Shown in pieces: positions 27,018 to 36,240 of a DNA stretch of 64,000 nucleotides. The position numbers and the translations under genes are program-made. Where the stretch lies: assembly GCA_002428485.1 (NCBI GenBank), contig DIWM01000050.1:21705-85704 (forward strand). Reading direction: 5' to 3'. How positions within the stretch are numbered: position 1 is the stretch's first letter; every line of letters starts with the position of its first letter. A model generated the notes under the pieces. The model was not told where the DNA came from and searched no databases. It saw only the letters and a list, made by a program, of their open reading frames with translations. This DNA is from Deltaproteobacteria bacterium UBA6106. GTDB taxonomy: Bacteria; Desulfobacterota; Syntrophorhabdia; Syntrophorhabdales; Syntrophorhabdaceae.

Positions 27018-27913
27018 TTACTTTATTCTTTACCCCTAATTTCTAAATTCGAAATCCTAAACAATATCAAAATCCAAATATCGAAACGCTAAACAAATTC
27101 GAATATTCCAATGTCCCCCCTCTCCCTGGCCCTCTCCCGCAAGGGGAGCGGGAACGTTGTTGTCAGGTGCCGCCCGTGCTTTAGCCCGCTCCCGTAAGTG
27201 GGAACGTTGTTGTCAGGTACCGCCCGTGCTTTAGCCCTCTCCCGCAAGGGGAGCGGGGATAATGTTACTACGCACGACCTATATACTATTTGGGGTCAGG
27301 TCTTCAAATGTCAATTGTTCGGTATCGCCTTGCCTCGCCCTCCGCAACTCGCTCCTCGTTCCTTGATGCTGGATCCTCGATCCTCGATGCTTGTTTAAAC
27401 CAGCATCCGGTATCGGGTTTCGTTTTTATCTCACGCCTCACGGGTTTTTTTGCTCTCAGCTCTCCGCTCTTTGCTGTAGTTCCCCTCACGCCTCACGATT
27501 CACGGTCTTCTTCCCCTCACGCCATACGCCTCACGGTCTTCTTCCCCTCACGCCTTACGCCTCACGATTCACGGTCTTCTTCCCCTCACGCCTCCCGCCT
27601 CACGGGTTTTTTTACTCTCAGCTCTCCGCTCTTTGCTGTAGTTCCCCTCACGCCTTACGCCTCCCGCCTCACGGGTTTTTTTGCTCTCAGCTCTCCGCTC
27701 TTTGCTGTAGTTCCCCTCACGCCTTACGCCTCACGCCTCACGGTCTTCTTCCCCTCACGCCTTACGCCTCACGATTCACGGTCTTCTTCCCCTCACGCCT
27801 TACGCCTCACGCCTCACGGGTTTTTTTGCTCTCAGCTCTCCGCTCTTTGCTGTAGTTCCCCTCACGCCTCACGATTCACGGTCTTCTTCCCCTCACGCCT
27901 TACGCCTCCCGCC
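27018..27913. repeat. Large intergenic repeat region: GC-rich hairpins then about 480 bp of mixed heptamers
   Basis: Positions 27030-27110 hold AT-rich heptamer-like units (ATTCGAA, TCCTAAA). Positions 27112-27262 hold three CCCTCTCCC/GGGAGCGGG hairpin units, with GGAACGTTGTTGTCAGGT and GCCCGTGCTTTAGCCC each present twice. From 27340 come GATCCTC heptamers and then, from 27430 to 27920, interleaved TCACGCC/TTACGCC/TCACGGT and CTCTCAG/CTCTCCG units. A higher-order block of about 100-120 bp recurs: ACGGGTTTTTTTGCTCTCAG, the CTCTCCG units, then CTGTAGTTCCCCTCACGCC. Long open frames here are repeat artefacts. The region ends inside the hydrolase gene. Confidence 0.85.
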
Positions 27914-28477
27914 TCACGGGTTTTTTCGTGCTTCTTCCAGAAATTCTGAAGAGCGCATCACCCGGAGGATTGGGTATATCGCAGAATTCCGGTAGGCATC
28001 GAGAAAGCTCTCGTGGATCTCTTTCTTGTATGCTGCGCTCAGATCTTCCAGCATGATCGTGTTGAAATCGTTGCACACGGCATCGAGGGCCGTGGCGAGG
28101 ACGCAGAAATGGGTGTTGACGCCGCCGATAGCGACGGTATCGATCTGCATGGTCCTTAAGGTCTGATCGAGGTCGGTCTTGAAAAAGGCGCTGAACCTCC
28201 TTTTCTCGAGGATGGTGTCTGTTGGCTGCGGTTCAAGGTCGGACAACGGCTGCGTGTCTTTTGTCCCCCTCAGCGAGCAAGGCTTCATCCTACCCCGGAA
28301 GATAAAATCTTCTTTTAAGAAGCTGTCGCAGGCGAATATAACCGGTATGCCGATGCGCCGGCATGTCTTCAGGAAGTCCCGGACGAGGGGCACGATCTTC
28401 TCTTCTTCTTTTGTGCCCGTCCTTTCCTTGTCATAACCGCCTTCAAGCATGTCAACAATGATGATCGCAGGCTTCAT
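27914..28477 (-). CDS. Isochorismatase-like cysteine hydrolase
   Basis: The 187-residue protein has the catalytic triad pattern of the family: Asp in AIIIVDMLEG (residue 9), Lys in EKRRFSAF and Cys in GGVNTHFCVLATALDA. Such enzymes hydrolyse isochorismate, nicotinamide or related amides; the substrate is not evident here. The last residues (ARKNP) and the stop codon lie in the adjoining TCACGGG heptamer array, which means the repeat provides the terminator codon. Its ATG overlap with tatD (ATGA) indicates translational coupling to that gene. Confidence 0.88.
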   Translation of the reverse strand: MKPAIIIVDMLEGGYDKERTGTKEEEKIVPLVRDFLKTCRRIGIPVIFACDSFLKEDFIFRGRMKPCSLRGTKDTQPLSDLEPQPTDTILEKRRFSAFFKTDLDQTLRTMQIDTVAIGGVNTHFCVLATALDAVCNDFNTIMLEDLSAAYKKEIHESFLDAYRNSAIYPILRVMRSSEFLEEARKNP

Positions 28478-29259
28478 TCTGCAGGAACCTCCTGGCCGTT
28501 CAGAAATAGTCTGATAAAATTGTCACAAATCGTTGCCGCAAGCTCTTCGGCCTGCTGATGCCGTATCTCAGCCATTTTCCCGATGGTAAGCTTCACAAAA
28601 TAGGGCACGTTCCGCTTGCCCCTGTGAGGATGGGGAGTGAGAAAGGGGGCATCGGTTTCAGCGAGTATCCTCTCTCCGGGAATATATTCCACAACCCTTA
28701 CAAGATCTTCTGCACTCCGATAGGTTATCGTTCCCGGTATCGATATATAGAAGCCCATATCGAGGAGGAGCTTTGCTGTTTCGCGGTTATATGAGTAGCA
28801 ATGGATCACGCCGCCGTGCATGTTCCGGTATGCCTCGCCGAGGATCTGCAGGGTCTCTGTCAGGGCGTTCCGTGAGTGGATTATGACCGGCAGGCCTTCA
28901 TCTGCCGCCAGGGCGAGCTGCTCCCGGAATGCCTTTACCTGCGTCTCTTTCGGAGAATAGTTCTTGAAGAAGTCGAGGCCTATCTCGCCGTAGCCGACGA
29001 TCTTTTTCTGTTTCAGGTATGTCCTGATAGTTTCAGCGGCATCCCTGTTAAAGTCTGAGCTGTTGTGAGGGTGTATCCCGATGGCGCCGTATACGATGGG
29101 GTTGTCGTTGACGATCTCAACGACCTTCGCGAAATAGCGCTCTTCTGTGCCGACGGTGAGTATATACTTCAGCCCCTCATCGATGCTTTTCCTGATGACC
29201 TGGTCCCTGTCTTTTGCAAAGGACTCCATCTCAAGATGGCAATGGGAATCAACGAACAT
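28474..29259 (-). CDS. tatD: TatD-family metal-dependent hydrolase / DNase
   Basis: The 261-residue TIM-barrel protein has the expected metal ligands in order: DSHCHLEM at the N-terminus, GEIGLDFF near 92, IIHSRNA near 128, IHCYSYN near 153 and ETDAPFLTPHP near 203. TatD/YcfH enzymes act as 3-prime to 5-prime DNases or related phosphoesterases. It is followed with a 4-bp overlap by the isochorismatase-like gene. Confidence 0.93.
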   Translation of the reverse strand: MFVDSHCHLEMESFAKDRDQVIRKSIDEGLKYILTVGTEERYFAKVVEIVNDNPIVYGAIGIHPHNSSDFNRDAAETIRTYLKQKKIVGYGEIGLDFFKNYSPKETQVKAFREQLALAADEGLPVIIHSRNALTETLQILGEAYRNMHGGVIHCYSYNRETAKLLLDMGFYISIPGTITYRSAEDLVRVVEYIPGERILAETDAPFLTPHPHRGKRNVPYFVKLTIGKMAEIRHQQAEELAATICDNFIRLFLNGQEVPAE

Positions 29260-29279
29260 GATGTTTTATAACATATCGC

Positions 29280-29455
29280 GAATGGTACTTCAATGCCGGA
29301 TACCGGTAATAACCACGTAAGTCGTAAGGCGTAAGGCGATTACAAAATAGCGCAGTGCGCATAGCGTTACAACCCGTAAGGTCTTTTTTGCCTTACTCCC
29401 CTTACGCCTTACGACTTACGGGATCTCTCTCCTCACGCCTTACGCCTCACGGGTG
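29280..29455. repeat. Heptamer repeats between addB and tatD
   Basis: The gap carries GTAAGGC/GTAAGTC and CTTACGC/CTCACGG heptamers at 29318-29340 and 29388-29452, in facing orientation. No gene is seen. The repeats reach to within a few bases of the addB-like stop codon. Confidence 0.8.
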
Positions 29456-32374
29456 TTAAACGTGGCACAGGTGGTTGAACATGCATTCCCCGCATCCCTT
29501 GTCATCGAAAGGAGTGAAGGGCCTGGCGGGGTCGAAGATGTCAATGAGGGTTGTCTTTGCGCCTTCCAGGTATGTTTCGTAGAGCCCCTCCTTTTCTTCC
29601 TGTGAGGCGCCTTTGAAAAAGTGTTCCTCCGTGTTGTTCCTGAGAAGCGCCAACTTTGCATTTACTGCGCCGGCAGGTATATTCTGTTGCCCGCTGAAAA
29701 GGTAGATGTAAAGAGGCAGTTGAAAAGAAGAGATGTAACGGTGAATATCGCTCATCGAAGCGACGGATATGCGTTGGGGGAGGCTTTTAGGATACTGTGT
29801 CGAGCCGCCGGTTTTGTAATCAGTGATCATGTACTGTCCCGTGCCGGGATCGAGATCGACCCTGTCGATCGTGCCGGTCAGGTTGATCTCCGCGCCGCCG
29901 GCATTTATCGCGCGCCCGAACCTTTGCTCAAGATGGACGATGGTAAAGGGATCGGGGGCATTGTTCAGGTTTTTTTGCAGGAACGATTGCAGCTTGAAGG
30001 TCGCCAGTTTCCTGAACAGATAATAGTCGCCGCTGCCGGCCTGCTCCTGCAGGTTCCTGTCGATGACCCTGCTTAGTCTCGCCATGATCCCGCCGTGCAT
30101 GGTTTTTGATATTTCCCTGTTGAGAAAGCCTTCAAATGTTTCCTGGAGAATGCGGTGTATGATGGTGCCCCTGTCTGTTGCCTCCACATCATCGCTGATC
30201 TCCTTTTTCTCCTCGAAGGAGAGGATATCCCTGTAATAGAAAAAGACAGGGCAGGACACATAATGGTCGATCGACGAAGGCGAAAAGGTCTTTGATCGGA
30301 GCAATTCCATAATGGAGGGCGTTTTTTCTATGGCAGGGAAGGCTGTGCCGGGCCTGAGGCTGATCGGGTAAACAGAACGGTCGATGGGCACGACATCAAG
30401 GGCCTTTTGAGCCTTTTCCGCATCCCATATGATCTTCTCGACATACCTGCTCCGCGGCCTGTCCTCAGCGTCGACATAGAGGATGTGGACGTTCTTCGAT
30501 GACCGGACAAGGCGCTCAAAATAGTAGCGGTATATCTCTTCGTTTTGCCGCTGGGAAGGGATCCCCAGCATTTCATGAACGCCTGAAGGGATCAGCGGGC
30601 TCACCCTTTTTTGCTGCGGCAGGACGCCTTCGTTCACATCCATTATGATCGTTGTATCGAATGATATGTTCCGTGATTCAAGGACGCCGATGATCTCGAG
30701 AGACTCTATGGGTTTTGTTTCGAAGGGCATGCGCACTGACTCGAGAAGGCGGAGAAGGAAGTCGCAGATCAGCCGCCTGTTCTCTTCCCTGCTGTCGTAA
30801 AATTCTGCCTTGCTGAAAGAAAGGCCCTTCATATCCTCCAGCGCCTTGAGCGTCGATCTGAAGATCTCCCCGGAGAGGATATAGGAGCGGACAGGCGTGT
30901 GGTCCAGCACGTATTCAAGCGCCTCCTCCAATCTTTCCGCATATTCATAGAGCGTCGCCGCTCCTTCAAAATTCCTGAAAAAGACATCATGTATCTCCCG
31001 CACTATTTCGTAGGGAACATTGTCCTCGTTCCTTATTCCCCGCGCCTCGCTCCCCGCGCCTCGCTCCCCGCCCCTGACTCCTGACTCCTCGCTCCTCGCT
31101 CCTCGTCCCTCGCGCCTCACGCCTTCCGCCTTACGCCTAACGGTTTTTATCTCCCTTTCCACCTCATCGAGCATGATAAAGGGCCTGTTTGCAGGCGTAT
31201 TTCCCCGGGCCTCGCCGGTAAAGAGCCTGGAGATATCAAGCAGCGCCTGCCACGTTCCTCTGTCAGCGTCAATATTTTTGACAAAGGGGTGGAGGAGGAC
31301 CCTGAGGTATTCTGCGGCCTGGTACATGCCGCTTAGCTGCCGTGATGTCTGTGAGCGGATGATGTGGGCGATGAGATCGAAGAGCGGCGTGCGCTCAAGC
31401 GGGTACCCGATGGCGATGTTGCAGGGGGTGCTGATCCTGTCTGCGGCAAAGGTGAGAAGGGGGAAAAGGGCGTCGGACAACGGCAGGATGACAGCCGTTT
31501 TCTGCCCCTGATCGTCTTTCAGGATCGAATGGATTTTGAGGATCTCGGAATGGGTGTCGAAGCCGGAGTGGATGGTTACAGCCGGAGGCCGGGAGGTTTC
31601 CTGTGCAATGTATTCAACGCCGGCGCCGAGATAGGAAACAAAGCCTTTCAGGACAGGCCAGTCAGACGGCGTGCCTTCAAAGATGATCTCCGCCTTCCCC
31701 TTATTCCACAGGTCCCTCAGGATGAGCTTTTCAGCGCCCAGCAATCCGAAGAGACCTGCAAAGTATATCTTTTCAAACTCGTCAACCTCTATCTCGCCGA
31801 CGGCGCGTGAGGCGGCGAGATATTTATAACCGCGGGTAAAAGACCTTTTTTCATTGAGCAGGCCATGGAATGAGTCCCGCAGGATGCTTATATGGGTGAG
31901 GAGCTCGTTGATGCTTGCCGGTACGTCATATCCTATTTCGGCATTTTCTTCGAGGGACCTGAGCCTGTCGTTGGCGATATCCTCTGAGTCAAGCTGGTCG
32001 ATGAAATCCAGGAGGTGTTTCCCCCAGTAGAAGAAATCGCCGAAGGTCTTTTGCTGAAAAGGGTTGCCGGCGGACCGCGGCAGGGACCGGACAGATTGAT
32101 AGAGGAGCCATAGGGCATCGGGATATTCAAGGTCTTTAAAGCCCTGAAACCTTTTCCTTGCTATGTAGTCGATAAACTCTTCTATGGAGAAGAATCCGGG
32201 CGAATATGCCGGCGTAGCCATCTTTTCGCTCAGCGCCTGCTTCATATAGAGCGAAGGCCTCTTCCCTGCGAAGACGATAGCCGTATCAGGCAACCGGTGG
32301 CAGTCGTTAAGGATAAACCCGCTGAGCTCTTTGAGAAAATCCGTACCGAATGGGATCGAGTAGACCTTTTTCAT
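29456..32374 (-). CDS. addB: AddB-like PD-(D/E)XK helicase-nuclease subunit
   Basis: The 972-residue protein is the nuclease partner of the helicase encoded just upstream, the AddAB/RexAB-type double-strand-break resection complex. The C-terminal nuclease core has GTIDRVDLD followed by MITDYKTGG near residue 880, and the protein ends with CGECMFNHLCHV; with an upstream Cys (DHYVSCPVFFYY) these fit the iron-sulfur-bound AddB nuclease. The N-terminal inactivated helicase half is divergent. Residues about 410-451 are an Arg/Gly/Glu-rich insert encoded by heptamer repeats (see 31020-31145). It starts 4 bp after the AddA-like stop. Confidence 0.85.
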   Translation of the reverse strand: MKKVYSIPFGTDFLKELSGFILNDCHRLPDTAIVFAGKRPSLYMKQALSEKMATPAYSPGFFSIEEFIDYIARKRFQGFKDLEYPDALWLLYQSVRSLPRSAGNPFQQKTFGDFFYWGKHLLDFIDQLDSEDIANDRLRSLEENAEIGYDVPASINELLTHISILRDSFHGLLNEKRSFTRGYKYLAASRAVGEIEVDEFEKIYFAGLFGLLGAEKLILRDLWNKGKAEIIFEGTPSDWPVLKGFVSYLGAGVEYIAQETSRPPAVTIHSGFDTHSEILKIHSILKDDQGQKTAVILPLSDALFPLLTFAADRISTPCNIAIGYPLERTPLFDLIAHIIRSQTSRQLSGMYQAAEYLRVLLHPFVKNIDADRGTWQALLDISRLFTGEARGNTPANRPFIMLDEVEREIKTVRRKAEGVRREGRGARSEESGVRGGERGAGSEARGIRNEDNVPYEIVREIHDVFFRNFEGAATLYEYAERLEEALEYVLDHTPVRSYILSGEIFRSTLKALEDMKGLSFSKAEFYDSREENRRLICDFLLRLLESVRMPFETKPIESLEIIGVLESRNISFDTTIIMDVNEGVLPQQKRVSPLIPSGVHEMLGIPSQRQNEEIYRYYFERLVRSSKNVHILYVDAEDRPRSRYVEKIIWDAEKAQKALDVVPIDRSVYPISLRPGTAFPAIEKTPSIMELLRSKTFSPSSIDHYVSCPVFFYYRDILSFEEKKEISDDVEATDRGTIIHRILQETFEGFLNREISKTMHGGIMARLSRVIDRNLQEQAGSGDYYLFRKLATFKLQSFLQKNLNNAPDPFTIVHLEQRFGRAINAGGAEINLTGTIDRVDLDPGTGQYMITDYKTGGSTQYPKSLPQRISVASMSDIHRYISSFQLPLYIYLFSGQQNIPAGAVNAKLALLRNNTEEHFFKGASQEEKEGLYETYLEGAKTTLIDIFDPARPFTPFDDKGCGECMFNHLCHV
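31020..31145. repeat. In-frame heptamer block inside the addB-like gene
   Basis: CTCGCTC, CTGACTC, CTCCTCG and TCACGCC/TTACGCC heptamers run in tandem without a stop in the coding frame. They encode a charged stretch beginning GVRREGRGARSEESG on the minus strand. The same heptamer families fill intergenic gaps elsewhere in the window. Confidence 0.85.
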
Positions 32375-32377
32375 TTC

Positions 32378-35300
32378 TCAGACCTTGACCACGCTTCCGT
32401 CGTCAATATAGACGAGGTATTTATTGACCGTTTTATCCGGGTATATACGTTGCAGGAGCCTGCCATAATTGTTGATCTGCTCAACGTGTTCGCCTGACCG
32501 CGTTTCTCCGGTCTTGAAATCGATGATGTCAAGGGAGGAGGGGTAGACGATAAGCCTGTCCACCTTGAATCCCCCGCCCCCGCTGTCGATTATCTCTTTT
32601 TCCGTGAGCACAAGGGCACCTTCCCCCGGCTGGAAGAATGGCAGGATGCGGGGGCTGCGAAATAGCTGCGCGATCACGTCCCCGATCTCGCCCTCATTAA
32701 ACGGGGCGTTCAGTTTTGCGATCCCTGCCTGTACGGATTCCTGCAGGCAGGGCGAAGGATCAGGGGGAAGCACGTGGATCAGCGAAAGGATATAGTGAAT
32801 AAGGTCGCCTTTGCTCCGGGCTGCGATGCTTCGCCTTGACACCGTCTCCGGCCGTATGAATTTCTTCCCCAGCATTTCCGTCCACCGGACCCTGGCGCCT
32901 ATATCGTCAAGGAGAAGCTCTTTTGGCACAGCCTTGGAATCAACTTCTACAGCGGATTTGCCGGCCACGGTAACCTGACTGCCGACCTCGATTACAGCGT
33001 CTTGCGCGCATCCCGTAAGGTCTTCCATGGTAAAGATGTAATCAATGAGGAAGTTCTTTTGCCTGACGGAATCAGCCAGGAAGATATAGAGCTCTTTTTC
33101 CGCCCTGGTGCAGGCGACGTAGGCGTTGTTGAGCTCGTCGAGGAGGAATTCCGCTTCCCTTTGCCTGTAGATGCCTTCAAGGGTACCGGAGACTTGGCGG
33201 TAATTTTTCCTGATGTAAAAAAGCCTCAGGTCTTCTTCCCCGCTGACGACGATCTTGTTCTTGTCCCTGCTGTCGGAGGCCCCGAATGTGGTGAGCTTGA
33301 GAAAGGGGAGGATGACAACGGGGAATTGGAGGCCTTTTGCCTTGTGGACCGTGAGGACCTTGACGGCGTTTGCGCCTTCGGTCGTGTTCAGCAGAAATTG
33401 TTTTTCGGCCTCTGCTGTTTCATCATAGGAAGCGTCGGACGCCCTGGTGCATAGCTCCAGAAAATCGGAGAGATTGTTCCGGCCTGAGCCCTCCTGAGTT
33501 TTGATAAGCTCGCAGAGATGGAGGATATAAGGCGCATCTTCCTTAAAATGTCTGAATACCTCCCACCTTTTAACGATAAGGGTGAAGAGGTCGTAGAGCG
33601 GCAGATACCCCGTCCTTTTGAAGAAGTACTCAAAGTATTCTTCCCAGATGCCGCCGTGATCTCTCTGGAAGGCCTTATAGATGTGGATGCCCTTATTGCG
33701 CGTCCTGGCTTCCGTAAGCCATTCGAAGACAGCCCCTCTGGACATGCAGGTCTTGCCCTGGAATATTCTGCCGGTGATAAATTCGGCAAAAGAAAGATCG
33801 TCATCGGGTGCGTTGAAAAATCTCAAAAGGCTGAGAAGCTCTTTGACGAGGCTGTTGTTCTTTATGTTCACGGTGAATTCCGACTCTACGGCTATCCCGG
33901 TCTCGAGAAGCGTCCTGACGACCAGCTCCGCCTCTTTTCTCCGGCGCACCAGTATTGCCACGTCTCTGTAGCCGAAAACGCCCCTGTCGGTGATGGTGCG
34001 CATCAACCGGACGAGCCTTTCCCCGATGAGCCGGTCTCTTTCATCCTTAAGAAAACTGTCCCTTTCTTCTCCTTCCTCATCGAGGCCGACGATCTTTTCG
34101 ATCCTCACGTATCCGGTGTCATGGGCCGCTTCGATAGCAACCTGGCCGGAGCTGCGGTATGTTGCCACTATCCTCTCTTTTGATTGTCCGGGATGTCCGT
34201 CGGCGACCATATCGATGAGGCGCCGTAGGTTCTCTTCCCTGAAGAGCGCGTTGTTAAAGGCAACGACATGCCCGCCGCTCCGGTAATTATTATGGAGGGT
34301 CAGTTCCTGGACATGGTATGTCCGGTAATGCGAGGCGACCTCGTCGATCAGTTCGGCGTTCCCCCCGCGCCACCGGTAGATGGCCTGTTTTTTGTCGCCC
34401 ACGAGAAAGAGGGTGCCTCCCCTTCCAAGGGCCTCTTCGGCAAGGGGCTCTATGTTCTTCCACTGGAGCTGGTTCGTATCCTGAAATTCATCGACGAGGA
34501 AGTGCGAATACCGTTCGGCCAGCGCGTAATATATCTCCGGCACGAAGCCCTTTCCCCTGACGATGCCCTGGAGCAGTTTGTTGAGCTGCTCGATGAGGAT
34601 GACGCGCTTCCTGAACGTCACCTCCCTCAGAAGCATCCTCTTGAAAAGCCCGTAGGCCTCGACGTAGGGCGCGTATTTTCCCTCTGACAGCGTTTCAACA
34701 AAAAGGCGCCGCCCGAGGAGGATGTCCTGCCACAACTGCTCCTGTATATCGTCGGGAGCCTTGCTCCCCTTCAGGAGGGATTCGCCGAGGGATTGTCTCG
34801 CGAAGCATTTACTCTCGCTTACGGTGTTCTTTCTCAGGTCAACAGGGCGGGGAAGGGCATTCCGGAAATCTGCCCTGAGCTTGATGTGGGGGTCTTCGCC
34901 GAGGGACCTTTCCAACGATGTCGCGGCCTCGCCGATCCTTTTCCCTATATCGCCAAGTACCTTCCCTGTGTCGCGGTAGAGGAATTCCTTGTTCTCTTTT
35001 GATTCTTCCCTCCAGAGGTCGCCGATCGTGTCCCTGAAAAAGCCCCGCGCCGTCCAGTTGACGTTCTCGCCCTCCATGTCGATGTAGCTTTCTATGAACC
35101 TGTCGAAGATATGTCTGGTCTCTGCATTGTCTGAGAGGGATTGAAGGCATTCCTGGATAACAAGGTCGATAAGAGGCGTCGAGTCGGTGCTGATATCGAA
35201 ATCAGGCGGCAGGTTCAGCTTAAATGCCGATGCCTTCAGGATAAGGTTGACAAAGCTGTCGATGGTGCCCACATTGAAGTCGTAAAAATGCCTGAGTATG

Positions 35301-35797
35301 TCCTCGAAATCCGCCTCGATCGACCTTTGAATATCTGCCCGTATCGACCCCGCCTCCGATCCGCCGCCCGAATATGGCTCGCGTTCATCCGGCCTGTTTG
35401 ATTCGTATCTCGTATCTCGTATCTCGTATCTCGTGCCTTCCGTCTCTGATTTCTCTGCCTTGTCCGGTTCTTTTGGTTCGCCATGAGCTATGAGCCATGA
35501 GCCATGAGCCGGGATCTCGCTCTCCGCCGCTTTTATTATCTCTTCCAGTGGGGTTTTTGCAGAGCCCTTGAAGGGGACATCCAGGATGATCCTTTTCATC
35601 CAGTCGATAATGCGGACCCGCATTTCCGCGGCAGCCTTATTGGTAAAGGTCAAGGCAACGATATTCGGGATGTGGTTCTTCGGGCCGCGCCCTGCCGCCT
35701 GTTCCATGACAAGGAGTTTCAGGTAGCGCTGTGCGAGGTTGTAGGTTTTTCCCGCGCCTGCCGATGACCGGACGGTAATGATCTGGGGAATGTCCAT
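32378..35797 (-). CDS. addA: AddA-like UvrD-family helicase-nuclease
   Basis: The 1139-residue protein has superfamily 1A helicase motifs in order: Walker A VRSSAGAGKTYNLAQRYLKLL at the N-terminus, LVDEFQDTNQLQW (motif II), and VKVLTVHKAKGLQFPVVILP (motifs V/VI). A C-terminal RecB-type nuclease core ends in LDIIDFKTGE. It should unwind and cut DNA ends with the AddB-like partner during recombinational repair. Residues about 94-134 are a repeat-encoded insert with the peptide RYEIRDTRYES. The gene begins the two-gene unit; no Chi-recognition residues can be assigned by eye. Confidence 0.9.
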   Translation of the reverse strand: MDIPQIITVRSSAGAGKTYNLAQRYLKLLVMEQAAGRGPKNHIPNIVALTFTNKAAAEMRVRIIDWMKRIILDVPFKGSAKTPLEEIIKAAESEIPAHGSWLIAHGEPKEPDKAEKSETEGTRYEIRDTRYESNRPDEREPYSGGGSEAGSIRADIQRSIEADFEDILRHFYDFNVGTIDSFVNLILKASAFKLNLPPDFDISTDSTPLIDLVIQECLQSLSDNAETRHIFDRFIESYIDMEGENVNWTARGFFRDTIGDLWREESKENKEFLYRDTGKVLGDIGKRIGEAATSLERSLGEDPHIKLRADFRNALPRPVDLRKNTVSESKCFARQSLGESLLKGSKAPDDIQEQLWQDILLGRRLFVETLSEGKYAPYVEAYGLFKRMLLREVTFRKRVILIEQLNKLLQGIVRGKGFVPEIYYALAERYSHFLVDEFQDTNQLQWKNIEPLAEEALGRGGTLFLVGDKKQAIYRWRGGNAELIDEVASHYRTYHVQELTLHNNYRSGGHVVAFNNALFREENLRRLIDMVADGHPGQSKERIVATYRSSGQVAIEAAHDTGYVRIEKIVGLDEEGEERDSFLKDERDRLIGERLVRLMRTITDRGVFGYRDVAILVRRRKEAELVVRTLLETGIAVESEFTVNIKNNSLVKELLSLLRFFNAPDDDLSFAEFITGRIFQGKTCMSRGAVFEWLTEARTRNKGIHIYKAFQRDHGGIWEEYFEYFFKRTGYLPLYDLFTLIVKRWEVFRHFKEDAPYILHLCELIKTQEGSGRNNLSDFLELCTRASDASYDETAEAEKQFLLNTTEGANAVKVLTVHKAKGLQFPVVILPFLKLTTFGASDSRDKNKIVVSGEEDLRLFYIRKNYRQVSGTLEGIYRQREAEFLLDELNNAYVACTRAEKELYIFLADSVRQKNFLIDYIFTMEDLTGCAQDAVIEVGSQVTVAGKSAVEVDSKAVPKELLLDDIGARVRWTEMLGKKFIRPETVSRRSIAARSKGDLIHYILSLIHVLPPDPSPCLQESVQAGIAKLNAPFNEGEIGDVIAQLFRSPRILPFFQPGEGALVLTEKEIIDSGGGGFKVDRLIVYPSSLDIIDFKTGETRSGEHVEQINNYGRLLQRIYPDKTVNKYLVYIDDGSVVKV
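35395..35515. repeat. In-frame heptamer block inside the addA-like gene
   Basis: CGTATCT heptamers (about 35404-35440) and CATGAGC/CTATGAG heptamers (about 35480-35512) flank a short unique stretch. The reading frame stays open on the minus strand and yields AHGSWLIAHGE and YEIRDTRYES. The insert falls between the ATPase core and the rest of domain 1. Confidence 0.85.
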
Positions 35798-36112
35798 AAC
35801 GTGAGTATATCTTACCCGACTGACAACATGATGTCATGGAGAAAAAGGTGAAAGGTGAAAGGTGAAAGGCAACGTAAAACCCGTAAGTCGTGAGTCGTAA
35901 GGCGTGAGGCGGGAAAACCGTAATTAGTGAATCGTAATTCGTAATTGGATGAACCATGTGAAAGGTGAAAGGTAATAGAAACCTTGTCCCTCGTTACTCG
36001 TTGCTTGTCACTGGTTTGGACCAGCATCCAGCATCGAGCATAGAGCATCCAGCATCGAGCATCCGGGTTTTTCCCCTCACGCCTTACGCCTAACGCCTTA
36101 CGGCATTTTAAA
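35798..36112. repeat. Intergenic heptamer mosaic upstream of tRNA-Leu
   Basis: At least four heptamer families occur in succession: GAAAGGT (35845-35868), GTAAGGC and GTAATTC (35875-35950), CAGCATC (36005-36065) and TCACGCC/TTACGCC (36075-36105). No gene is visible. Confidence 0.85.
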
Positions 36113-36115
36113 TGG

Positions 36116-36144
36116 TTGACATCGAAAGGTTTTCCTATTATATA
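36116..36144 (+). promoter_or_regulatory. Sigma-70 promoter of tRNA-Leu
   Basis: TTGACA at 36116-36121 and TATATA at 36139-36144 are separated by 17 nt. The expected transcription start is at about 36151, two bases before the mature tRNA. Confidence 0.8.
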
Positions 36145-36152
36145 AAAGATGT

Positions 36153-36240
36153 GCCTGGGTGGCGGAATAGGTAGACGCAAGGGACTTAAAATCCCTCGGA
36201 GCTTGTCTCTGTACGAGTTCGATTCTCGTCCCGGGCACCA
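36153..36240 (+). tRNA. tRNA-Leu (anticodon UAA)
   Basis: The acceptor stem GCCTGGG pairs with CCCGGGC, and CCA is encoded. The anticodon stem AGGGA/TCCCT encloses CTTAAAA, giving anticodon UAA. A long variable arm and the TTCGATTC T-loop fit a class II leucine tRNA. Total length is 88 nt. Confidence 0.97.

Noticed and set aside
27430..27920. A CRISPR array.
   Set aside because: Units are 7 bp and degenerate with no unique spacers of constant length, and no cas gene is present.
27290..27949. A 219-residue open frame across the large repeat region.
   Set aside because: It consists of heptamer translations such as TPHDSRSSSPH in all frames, has no ribosome site and continues into the antisense of the hydrolase gene.
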